A DNA stretch of 8,880 nt, taken from Rikenellaceae bacterium. Its GTDB lineage: Bacteria > Bacteroidota > Bacteroidia > Bacteroidales > UBA932. The stretch is from the NCBI GenBank assembly GCA_900769385.1, contig CAAGGO010000373.1, forward strand, positions 1-8,880. The letters run 5' to 3'. Every line of letters starts with the position of its first letter. Positions within the stretch are counted from its first letter, which is position 1. This document shows positions 1 through 4,826 of this stretch, one piece after another. The position numbers and the translations under genes are program-made. Under the pieces are notes generated by a model. It had not been told where the DNA came from and ran no database searches. It saw nothing but the letters and a program-made list of their open reading frames with translations.

Positions 1-413
1 CCGATCTAAAATCTGAGAATGGTGTAATTAATGTACACTCCCTAATGAGAAGTTCTGTAGATACAGCTAAAGATGACTTGGCTGAGAAAATGCGCGCAGT
101 ATTTGAGCTTGCAGGTGCAGAGGTTTCATTCAGAGGTGGTTATTCAGGTTGGGCTCCAAATATGGCTTCTCCAATCCTTAAGGAGATGAAAGCTGTTTAT
201 GAGAAACTTTACGGCAAACAGCCTGCTGTTATGGCTATCCACGCTGGTTTGGAGTGCGGTATCCTTGGCGGTACTTATCCTAACTGGGATATGGTTTCTT
301 GCGGCCCTACTATCTTCTCTCCTCACTCACCGGATGAGAGAGTTGAGATTGACTCAGTTGGCAAATGGTGGGACTTTGTAGTTGAGGTTCTTAAAAATGC
401 CCCTAAGAAATAA
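1..413 (+). CDS. pepD: Aminoacyl-histidine dipeptidase (PepD-type, peptidase family M20), 3' end only
   Basis: This is the C-terminal part of a cytosolic metallodipeptidase that hydrolyses dipeptides such as Xaa-His. The reading frame is open from base 3, so the ATG at 45 is internal and the true start lies outside the window. Visible family features are a Gly-rich stretch GGYSGWAPN, the block AIHAGLECGIL, and SPHSPDERV close to the C-terminus. From knowledge of the PepD family, the histidine in the HSPDE block, 28 residues from the end, matches the C-terminal zinc ligand (His461 in the Vibrio enzyme). The other zinc ligands would lie upstream and cannot be checked. The gene ends in TAA and is followed after about 20 bases by a terminator, so it is the last gene of its transcription unit. 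Family assignment is confident; substrate range is inferred. Confidence 0.9.
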   Translation, partial: DLKSENGVINVHSLMRSSVDTAKDDLAEKMRAVFELAGAEVSFRGGYSGWAPNMASPILKEMKAVYEKLYGKQPAVMAIHAGLECGILGGTYPNWDMVSCGPTIFSPHSPDERVEIDSVGKWWDFVVEVLKNAPKK

Positions 414-434
414 TAGGATTTGGAATTTATAGGG

Positions 435-463
435 AGAGTGGTCATTATTGGCCACTCTTTTTT
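435..463 (+). terminator. Intrinsic terminator of the pepD-type gene
   Basis: A 9-bp stem (AGAGTGGTC at 435-443 with GGCCACTCT at 450-458, one G-U pair) encloses the loop ATTATT. A run of T's at 458-463 follows directly. It lies 22 bases after the stop codon. Confidence 0.85.
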
Positions 464-474
464 ATTTAAAATTG

Positions 475-482
475 TACCTTTG
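475..482 (+). promoter_or_regulatory. Promoter -7 box (TACCTTTG) of the TPR/HTH regulator
   Basis: TACCTTTG matches the Bacteroidetes -7 consensus TAnnTTTG. No good TTTG-type -33 element is seen at the expected 19-21 base spacing. Transcription would begin near 489, giving a leader of only about 13 bases before ATG 502. That placement argues against the in-frame ATG at 448, which lies upstream of the promoter and inside the preceding terminator. Confidence 0.6.
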
Positions 483-501
483 CGGAAAATTATCGGGAAG
501 A

Positions 502-2025
502 ATGAAATTGTTTAAGTATATATTGGTTGTGCTGCTTATGGTGGCGTGTGCCGGAGGGGAGGAGACGGTTTCTCCGCAGGTGGAGGAGGCTCTGTATCAT
601 TTTTATACGGGGCAGTCTTATCAGCGTGAGCACAAGTATTATGAGGCAATGGAGGAGTTCCTTCAGGCGGAGCAGCTGTGTGCGGAGTCAGATAAAGTGG
701 TGTTGAAGGGGCAGATTTGCTGGCACAAGGGTTGCCTGTATGCCGGAAAGTTTGATTATGCCAATGCACTGGAGATGTTTTCAAAGGCAAATGAGTGGTA
801 TCAGCTGGCCGGAAGTGATGTGAGGGAGTTCCGTATGTATACTTTTGAGGAGATAGCCAAGGTGTATGCTGATAACGGGAATCCTCAGGAGTCTGTACAT
901 TATTATAAGGAGGCAATGGAACTTGCAGTGCAAATGAGGGCAAAGATGCTCTACAGTCCGCACGATAGTGTTGTAGTTCAGAAAGAGAACCTTTTCAATG
1001 ATGCCCTTATGAAGTATTCAACTGCAGTTGCCGCGCAGTATTGCCTTATGGAGGGGGGAGAGGATATGGCCCTTGCGCAGTTGGACAGCACTTACAACAA
1101 ATTCAATGACAGTCTGGTGAATCCGACAGATTATCCTCTTCTTGCAAAGATCTGGCTCCAGAAAGGAAATCCGGGAAGGGCAGCAGAGTATCTTGGAAAA
1201 TATTCAGGTACAGCCTTTACTCCCGATGATTTGTTGGAATTGTATGATGTTTCTGCAAAAGTTGCCTTGCACAGAGGGGATTTCAGAGGTGCTTCCGCAA
1301 ATATGCAGAGATATATTGTGTTGAAGGATTCATTGGAGTTTGCGGCCCGGAGTGAATCTGTAAGGGAGGCGGAGCAGCAGTTCTGGTTAAGGCAGCTGGA
1401 AGAGGAAAACTACAATATAAAGGTGAGGAATCACTATCTTGTTGCAATATATGTATTGTTGTTCATTGTAATTGCAGGTGGAGGATGGACTTTGTTTGTG
1501 CATTTGAGGAGAAAGTTCAGAGTGAAGGATGAGCAGCTTGCGCAATATGTGGAGGCAATTGATACTTTGGGTACCAGAGTCTCTTCAGCTGAAAGTACAA
1601 GGGAGAATCTCCTTTCACAGCTTGATGTGCAGAAGGCAAAGGAGAAGGAGCTGAAAGATTTGTTGGAAAACAGGTTTGCTGAGGTGAGGGAGCTGATACG
1701 TACCTATTACGAGTTTGGAAATTCAAAGAAGCTGCAGAAGAAGGTGGATGATTTGCTTAAGCTGCAACTTAGCGGTGATAATTTTGAGGTGATGGAGCAG
1801 GTGGTGAATGCAAAGAACAATGATGTTATAAAGAAGGTGAGGGAGAGGTTCCCTAATATGAAGGAGGATAACCTTAAATTGCTCAACCTTATTTATGCCG
1901 GATTTTCTGCGCAGGAGATTAGTGTTATCCTTAATGATACTCCGCAAAATATTTATGTTCGCAAGAGCCGTTTGAAAAAATCTTTGCAGGAACTCATTTT
2001 GGAGGAGCCGCAACTGAATTTTTAG
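502..2025 (+). CDS. Membrane-spanning TPR protein with C-terminal helix-turn-helix (putative one-piece transmembrane regulator)
   Basis: This 507-aa protein probably senses something in the periplasm and acts in the cytosol. Residues 1-16 are a hydrophobic signal ending in a lipobox-like LMVAC (Cys16), so the N-terminus may be a signal anchor or lipid-modified. Residues about 25-290 are helical and TPR-like (YHFYTGQSY, YYEAMEEFLQA, KFDYANALEMFSKA, QESVHYYKEAMELA). One transmembrane helix spans about 311-334, followed by Arg/Lys (HLRRKFR). Residues about 340-395 form a charged coiled coil. The C-terminus (about 450-500) reads LIYAGFSAQEISVILNDT followed by IYVRKSRLKKSL, a LuxR-like helix-turn-helix of the type on Bacteroidetes TPR regulators. 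The start at 502 is preferred to 448 because promoter and terminator lie between them. The gene is a single-gene unit by context. The ligand and target genes cannot be told from sequence; DNA binding is inferred. Confidence 0.82.
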   Translation: MKLFKYILVVLLMVACAGGEETVSPQVEEALYHFYTGQSYQREHKYYEAMEEFLQAEQLCAESDKVVLKGQICWHKGCLYAGKFDYANALEMFSKANEWYQLAGSDVREFRMYTFEEIAKVYADNGNPQESVHYYKEAMELAVQMRAKMLYSPHDSVVVQKENLFNDALMKYSTAVAAQYCLMEGGEDMALAQLDSTYNKFNDSLVNPTDYPLLAKIWLQKGNPGRAAEYLGKYSGTAFTPDDLLELYDVSAKVALHRGDFRGASANMQRYIVLKDSLEFAARSESVREAEQQFWLRQLEEENYNIKVRNHYLVAIYVLLFIVIAGGGWTLFVHLRRKFRVKDEQLAQYVEAIDTLGTRVSSAESTRENLLSQLDVQKAKEKELKDLLENRFAEVRELIRTYYEFGNSKKLQKKVDDLLKLQLSGDNFEVMEQVVNAKNNDVIKKVRERFPNMKEDNLKLLNLIYAGFSAQEISVILNDTPQNIYVRKSRLKKSLQELILEEPQLNF

Positions 2026-2030
2026 GGGGC

Positions 2031-2062
2031 TGCAAGGCCCGGTTTTGCCCTTGCAAGATTTT
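2031..2062 (+). terminator. Weak terminator-like hairpin after the TPR/HTH gene
   Basis: TGCAAGG (2031-2037) pairs with CCTTGCA (2049-2055) around an 11-base loop, five bases after the stop codon. What follows is AGATTTTG rather than a clean T-run, and the octamer AAGATTTT recurs at 2065. It may end the upstream transcript inefficiently. Confidence 0.35.
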
Positions 2063-2095
2063 GTAAGATTTTCTTGAATATAAATACTTGATAAT

Positions 2096-2118
2096 CAATA
2101 CTGTTTAACTTAGTATTG
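2096..2118. repeat. Inverted repeat in the TPR gene/rpsF intergenic region
   Basis: CAATACT (2096-2102) and AGTATTG (2112-2118) form perfect 7-base arms around a 9-base spacer. It sits 46 bases upstream of the first promoter-like box of the rpsF region. No T-run follows, so it is not a terminator. An operator is possible, but a chance AT-rich repeat is equally plausible. Confidence 0.3.
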
Positions 2119-2164
2119 CAATATTAAAAAGGGGCAAAAATTATGTGTTTGTAACCTTTTGCAG

Positions 2165-2172
2165 TATCTTTG
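2165..2172 (+). promoter_or_regulatory. Upstream promoter-like box P1 of the rpsF region (TATCTTTG)
   Basis: TATCTTTG is an exact TAnnTTTG -7 match and continues as TATCTTTGCAG, identical to 11 bases of the box at 2285-2295. The best upstream element at the right distance is only TTATG (2141-2145, spacer 19), so the -33 region is poor. A transcript would start near 2179 and run into the hairpin and T-run at 2214-2264. Confidence 0.5.
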
Positions 2173-2213
2173 CAGTGTTGAAATTTGAATTGAACAAGTA
2201 TTTTTATAGTTGA

Positions 2214-2258
2214 ACAACTGCCTTCCCAAAGCTGCAAAGCCGGATGGAAGGCAGTTGT
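2214..2258 (+). promoter_or_regulatory. Candidate S6:S18 complex-binding leader motif of the rpsF operon
   Basis: A perfect 13-bp outer stem (ACAACTGCCTTCC at 2214-2226 with GGAAGGCAGTTGT at 2246-2258) encloses a small hairpin, GCT-GCAA-AGC (2231-2240), followed by CCG (2240-2242) and GAT. Established knowledge: rpsF-operon leaders in many phyla carry a motif in which CCG is displayed in a bulge between a stem and a hairpin. The S6:S18 dimer binds it, mimicking its 16S rRNA site. The topology, the CCG and the position upstream of rpsF all fit. Reservations are that the inner stem is only 3 bp and pairs the first C of CCG, and that a promoter lies between the motif and rpsF. Autoregulation here is inference. 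Confidence 0.55.
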
Positions 2259-2264
2259 TTTTTT
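2214..2264 (+). terminator. Intrinsic terminator formed by the same hairpin upstream of rpsF
   Basis: The 13-bp perfect stem is followed at once by seven T's (2258-2264), so as read from P1 it should stop transcription before rpsF. The minus-strand side has no matching T-run, so it works in the plus direction only. It could alternatively be the effective end of the upstream TPR/HTH transcript. Confidence 0.7.
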
Positions 2265-2292
2265 GTATATTTCATAAAAGTTTATATCTTTG
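2262..2292 (+). promoter_or_regulatory. Main promoter P2 of rpsF-rpsR-rplI
   Basis: TTTG (2262-2265) and TATCTTTG (2285-2292) are separated by 19 bases, an excellent fit to the Bacteroides -33/-7 consensus. The -33 element lies on the last T's of the preceding terminator. Transcription would begin near 2300, leaving a leader of about 77 bases, AT-rich and without a Shine-Dalgarno sequence before ATG 2377. Confidence 0.75.
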
Positions 2293-2376
2293 CAGCCCCA
2301 AGTAGTGCGGGATTTGGAATTTTCAAATACAACTGCTTGTAATTAAATCATTTAACAATTAAATTTTAACACAACA

Positions 2377-2718
2377 ATGTTGAAACAGTACGAGACCGTT
2401 TTCATTGCAACTCCCGTTTTGTCTGAGCCTCAGATGAAGGAAGCGGTAGCCAAATATCTTGATCTAATCAAGGAGAATGGCGGTGAGGTTGTTTATGAGC
2501 AGGACTGGGGCCTAAGAAAATTGGCTTACCCAATCCAGAAAAAAACCACTGGTTTTTATCACCTAATTGAGTTCAAAGCTGAGCCTGCATTTATTGCAAA
2601 ACTAGAGACTCAGTACAGACGTGATGAGAGAATTATCCGTTTCTTGACTTTTGCAATGGACAAACACGCTATTGCATACGCAGAGAAAAGAAGAGCTAAC
2701 CAGGCTGAAAACAAATAA
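2377..2718 (+). CDS. rpsF: 30S ribosomal protein S6 (bS6)
   Basis: This 113-aa protein of the small-subunit platform pairs with bS18 and binds the 16S central domain. It shows the standard S6 pattern: YETVFI near residue 5, [19 protein letters not shown] in the middle, and [12 protein letters not shown] followed by a Lys-rich tail. Length is normal for the family. The start is fixed by the conserved N-terminus; the upstream bases (ttttaacacaaca) are A-rich with no Shine-Dalgarno, as usual in Bacteroidota. It is the first gene of the rpsF-rpsR-rplI operon, 16 bases ahead of rpsR. The CCG hairpin upstream suggests feedback by the S6:S18 complex. In Bacteroidota ribosomes bS6, with bS18 and bS21, also helps hide the anti-Shine-Dalgarno end of 16S rRNA. 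Confidence 0.97.
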   Translation: MLKQYETVFIATPVLSEPQMKEAVAKYLDLIKENGGEVVYEQDWGLRKLAYPIQKKTTGFYHLIEFKAEPAFIAKLETQYRRDERIIRFLTFAMDKHAIAYAEKRRANQAENK

Positions 2719-2720
2719 TT

Positions 2721-2727
2721 AGGAGGT
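2721..2727 (+). promoter_or_regulatory. Strong Shine-Dalgarno site of rpsR
   Basis: AGGAGGT lies 8 bases (counted from AGGAGG) before ATG 2735 and is fully complementary to the canonical 16S 3' end. This is unusual for Bacteroidota, and rpsF just upstream has none. Strong Shine-Dalgarno sites before bS18 genes have been reported in this phylum and proposed to be autoregulatory. Confidence 0.85.
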
Positions 2728-2734
2728 TAAAATT

Positions 2735-3007
2735 ATGGCAAATCCAGTTAACAACGAAATTCGTTACCTTAACCCTCCTACAGTAGAGGTTAAGAAGAAA
2801 AAATACTGCCGTTTCAAAAAAGCAGGTATCAAATATGTAGATTACAAGGATGCAGAGTTCCTTAAGAGATTCCTTAACGAGCAGGGTAAAATCCTTCCTA
2901 GAAGACTTACCGGTACTTCTCTTAAATTCCAGAAAAAGGTTGCTCAGGCAGTTAAACGCGCAAGACACCTTGCATTGCTACCATACGTAACAGATTTATT
3001 GAAATAA
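2735..3007 (+). CDS. rpsR: 30S ribosomal protein S18 (bS18)
   Basis: This 90-aa protein forms a dimer with bS6 on the small-subunit platform. Recognisable blocks are [19 protein letters not shown] (about residues 20-38), [21 protein letters not shown] and the basic helix [20 protein letters not shown] near the C-terminus. There is a single cysteine, so it is not a multi-cysteine zinc-binding form. Length matches Bacteroidota homologues. The start is set by conservation and by the AGGAGGT site 8 bases upstream. The gene sits between rpsF and rplI, and its TAA stop overlaps the Shine-Dalgarno of rplI. bS18 is one of the proteins that sequester the anti-Shine-Dalgarno in Bacteroidota. A strong site on its own message therefore suggests translational feedback (inference). 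Confidence 0.97.
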   Translation: MANPVNNEIRYLNPPTVEVKKKKYCRFKKAGIKYVDYKDAEFLKRFLNEQGKILPRRLTGTSLKFQKKVAQAVKRARHLALLPYVTDLLK

Positions 3008-3012
3008 GGAGG
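3005..3012 (+). promoter_or_regulatory. Strong Shine-Dalgarno site of rplI, overlapping the rpsR stop codon
   Basis: TAAGGAGG gives eight bases of complementarity to the canonical 16S 3' end and ends 8 bases before ATG 3021. Its first three bases are the rpsR stop codon, so translation of the two genes could be coupled. Confidence 0.85.
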
Positions 3013-3020
3013 ACTTACAG

Positions 3021-3470
3021 ATGGAAATTATACTAAAACAGGATGTGGCTAACTTGGGTCACAAAGATGATATCGTAGAGGTAAAGAACGGCTACGCAGT
3101 AAACTATCTGATTCCTCAGGGAATGGCTGTAATGGCTACTCCTTCTGCTAAGAAAGTACACGCAGAGAATATGAGACAGAGAGCTCACAAAGAGGCTAAA
3201 CTAAGAGAGGATGCACAGGCTTTGGCTGCTAAACTTGAGGGCGTACAGGTAACTGTTGCTACTAAAGTTAGCTCAACTGGCAAAATCTTTGGTTCAGTTA
3301 ACAACATTCAGGTTGCTGAGGCTCTTGTTGAGAAAGGTTTTGAGATTGACAGAAGAAACATCACTATTGTTGATGCTGCTAAACTTCAGGAGGTTGGTAT
3401 CTATGATGCAACTGTAAAATGCTACAAAGACATCAAAGCTACTATCAAAGTTGAGGTTGTTGCTGAGTAA
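3021..3470 (+). CDS. rplI: 50S ribosomal protein L9 (bL9)
   Basis: This 149-aa large-subunit protein has an N-terminal 23S rRNA-binding domain joined by a long helix to a C-terminal domain. The L9 signature is clear at residues 12-38: NLGHKDDIVEVKNGYAVNYL followed by IPQGMAV. The Ala/Lys/Glu-rich linker helix covers about 41-75, and the C-terminal domain (from about 78) contains TGKIFGSVNNIQVAEAL. Length is typical of the family. It is the last gene of the operon, 13 bases after rpsR, with its own AGGAGG site, and a strong terminator follows. Nothing is missing or altered that I can see. Confidence 0.97.
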   Translation: MEIILKQDVANLGHKDDIVEVKNGYAVNYLIPQGMAVMATPSAKKVHAENMRQRAHKEAKLREDAQALAAKLEGVQVTVATKVSSTGKIFGSVNNIQVAEALVEKGFEIDRRNITIVDAAKLQEVGIYDATVKCYKDIKATIKVEVVAE

Positions 3471-3491
3471 TTTCTTCAATAATTATAAAAG

Positions 3492-3521
3492 AGCTGTATC
3501 AGAAATGATGCAGCTTTTTTT
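3492..3521 (+). terminator. Terminator of the rpsF-rpsR-rplI operon
   Basis: A 10-bp stem (3492-3501 with 3506-3515, one G-U pair) carries a GAAA tetraloop and is followed by T's at 3515-3521. It starts 21 bases after the rplI stop codon. Confidence 0.9.
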
Positions 3522-3530
3522 GTTATAATG

Positions 3531-3548
3531 CAGGTGAAAATTTACCTG
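3531..3548. repeat. Palindrome upstream of the DUF2147 gene
   Basis: CAGGTGAAAATTTACCTG is an 18-base near-palindrome (CAGGT/ACCTG arms, imperfect centre). It lies about 85 bases before the DUF2147 start. No clear TAnnTTTG promoter could be placed between it and the gene, so an operator role is only a possibility. Confidence 0.3.
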
Positions 3549-3631
3549 AGAGTTGTTCCCGTCTGTTGTAGTTGAACCTTTTTCTTCCAGTTCTGTTTCT
3601 TGTATACCTGTGTATATAAACTTTTTGCAAT

Positions 3632-4006
3632 ATGAAACAGATGGTAATAACAATACTCACGTCATTCCTTCTTGCACCGGGAGCCAGTGCTGCAACTGAT
3701 GACATTTCGGGAATATGGCTAACCCAGAAAAAGGATTCAAGGATTGAGATTACCCGTAATCCCGACGGTTCATTTACCGGGAAAATAGTATGGGCAGAAC
3801 CCCCTCATCAGGATTATGTCGGGACAACCGTGATGAAAGGTGTAGAGTACGATTCTGGTTTAAGTAAATATACTTGCCCCTGGATTTATGATCCAAGGCT
3901 TGGAGTTACTGCTCACGGCACCATTACCGTTAATGGTGACACCTTGAATGTAAAGGCCTATAAGGGGATTCTGAGCAAAATGGAAACATTCACCAGAATA
4001 AAATGA
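3632..4006 (+). CDS. Exported DUF2147 family protein
   Basis: This is a small secreted or periplasmic protein of 124 aa. Residues 1-20 form a signal peptide (MKQMVITILTSFLLAPGASA, cleavage after Ala20). The rest matches the DUF2147 pattern: DISGIWLTQ at the mature N-terminus, a lipocalin-like run of short strands (SRIEITRNPDGSFTGKIVW), then YDPRLGVTAHGTITVNGDTLNVKAY and a terminal ETFTRIK. It is somewhat shorter than many family members. The molecular function of DUF2147 is not known. The start has no Shine-Dalgarno and no convincing promoter was found in the 110 bases upstream. It is convergent with the SIMPL gene, the two stop codons being one base apart, so their transcripts should overlap unless termination happens inside the opposite gene. 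Confidence 0.85.
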   Translation: MKQMVITILTSFLLAPGASAATDDISGIWLTQKKDSRIEITRNPDGSFTGKIVWAEPPHQDYVGTTVMKGVEYDSGLSKYTCPWIYDPRLGVTAHGTITVNGDTLNVKAYKGILSKMETFTRIK

Positions 4007-4007
4007 T

Positions 4008-4706
4008 CTATTGAACCAGTTCAAATTTGCATTTTATACTCATTGAAATGGTCTGGTTGTTTATCTTGATTTCAGATTTGTAGGCGGAGTTGTCTGTATT
4101 TGCTTTTCTATAAGCTACTGCAAAAGGGATTTCCTCCTCTTGGCTGAAATAATATGTATTGCTTAGGAACAGGGCTTTGCCGGCCTTGCTCCCTACAGCT
4201 TTGGCCATAATTGAGGCATTCTCCTTTGCTTTTCTTGCCGCTTCCGCCAACAGGGTATCTTTAACCTCAATTTCAAGTTTGCTTGACAGTGCAGTTCTTC
4301 CAAGCGAAACATCTGCAATGCCAAGATAATTGAGAGCGTTAATGGCTGCGTATGCATCAGATGCCGATGTCAGCTTTAAAGAATACTCTTTTGATGCAAA
4401 AATCTCGTCTTTCTTAAGAGTATGGTTTTGCAGGGTGCTTCCCATATTTTTTACTGTAAGCTGCTCCTTTGTCTTGATACCCAGCCCTTCAAGGGCTTTT
4501 ACCATCTGTTCTTCCTGTTGGTCTACAGATATTTTCCCTTTGTTGTCCTTCTCATTTATGGTTATGTTAAGGTATATTTCGTCGGGAGTAACAGATTTCT
4601 GGGCGGTGGCTGAAACCTCTATAATGTTGAGGTTTTGATTGACCTGGGCACAGATGGTTCCTGAAAGGGCAATGATGCCAATTAAAAGTGCTGAAATCTT
4701 TTTCAT
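4008..4706 (-). CDS. Periplasmic SIMPL domain (DUF541) protein
   Basis: This 232-aa exported protein has a signal peptide at residues 1-20 (MKKISALLIGIIALSGTICA, cleavage before Gln21). The SIMPL/DUF541 domain fills the rest: NIIEVSATAQKSVTPDEIYL at the start, the central KEYSLKLTSASDAYAAINAL, then AARKAKENASIMAKAVGSKAGKAL and a closing strand ISMSIKCKFEL. Family members lie in the periplasm or outer membrane; some in other bacteria are linked to oxidative stress or signalling, but no fixed biochemical role is established. The gene is divergent from the M16 peptidase gene, with about 120 bases between starts, and convergent with the DUF2147 gene. No Shine-Dalgarno is visible. A near-consensus TATTATTTG (4738-4746, minus strand, one base too long) could be its -7 box. 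Confidence 0.88.
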   Translation of the reverse strand: MKKISALLIGIIALSGTICAQVNQNLNIIEVSATAQKSVTPDEIYLNITINEKDNKGKISVDQQEEQMVKALEGLGIKTKEQLTVKNMGSTLQNHTLKKDEIFASKEYSLKLTSASDAYAAINALNYLGIADVSLGRTALSSKLEIEVKDTLLAEAARKAKENASIMAKAVGSKAGKALFLSNTYYFSQEEEIPFAVAYRKANTDNSAYKSEIKINNQTISMSIKCKFELVQ

Positions 4707-4721
4707 ACGGAATGATGTTTG

Positions 4722-4741
4722 TTTGATTGTGTAAAATCAAA
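4722..4741. repeat. Inverted repeat between the divergent SIMPL and M16 genes
   Basis: TTTGATT (4722-4728) and AATCAAA (4735-4741) are perfect 7-base arms around GTGTAA. The right arm overlaps the possible minus-strand -7 sequence of the SIMPL gene, a position where a repressor could act. It is AT-rich and may be chance. Confidence 0.35.
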
Positions 4742-4791
4742 TAATATGCCATAAAAGCTTAAGATTATGAACCGGAAAGGGCAATTATGGT

Positions 4792-4799
4792 TAAATTTG
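4792..4799 (+). promoter_or_regulatory. Promoter -7 box (TAAATTTG) of the M16 peptidase gene
   Basis: TAAATTTG matches TAnnTTTG exactly. The predicted start of transcription near 4806 leaves about 20 bases before the ATGATG at 4824-4829. Since the box lies downstream of the in-frame ATG at 4767, it supports the shorter protein. The -33 region is weak (TTATG at 4765-4769, spacer 22). Confidence 0.55.
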
Positions 4800-4826
4800 G
4801 AAAAATTAATTCAAGAACAAGATATG

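Noticed and set aside
448..501. Upstream in-frame ATG at 448 as start of the TPR/HTH protein
   Set aside because: It lies inside the preceding terminator and upstream of the TACCTTTG promoter box. ATG 502 begins a clear hydrophobic signal sequence.
536..943. A 135-codon minus-strand open frame inside the TPR/HTH gene
   Set aside because: Its Pro/Thr/His-rich composition is what antisense of GAG/GGN-rich codons gives. The sense frame is clearly the gene.
3603..3630. TATACCTG or TATAAACTTTTTG as the promoter of the DUF2147 gene
   Set aside because: Neither matches TAnnTTTG, and the second ends four bases from the ATG, leaving no leader.
4767..4826. In-frame ATG at 4767 as start of the M16 peptidase
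   Set aside because: It precedes the TAAATTTG promoter box and would put a hydrophilic extension before the signal peptide. ATG 4827 (or 4824) gives a normal export signal.
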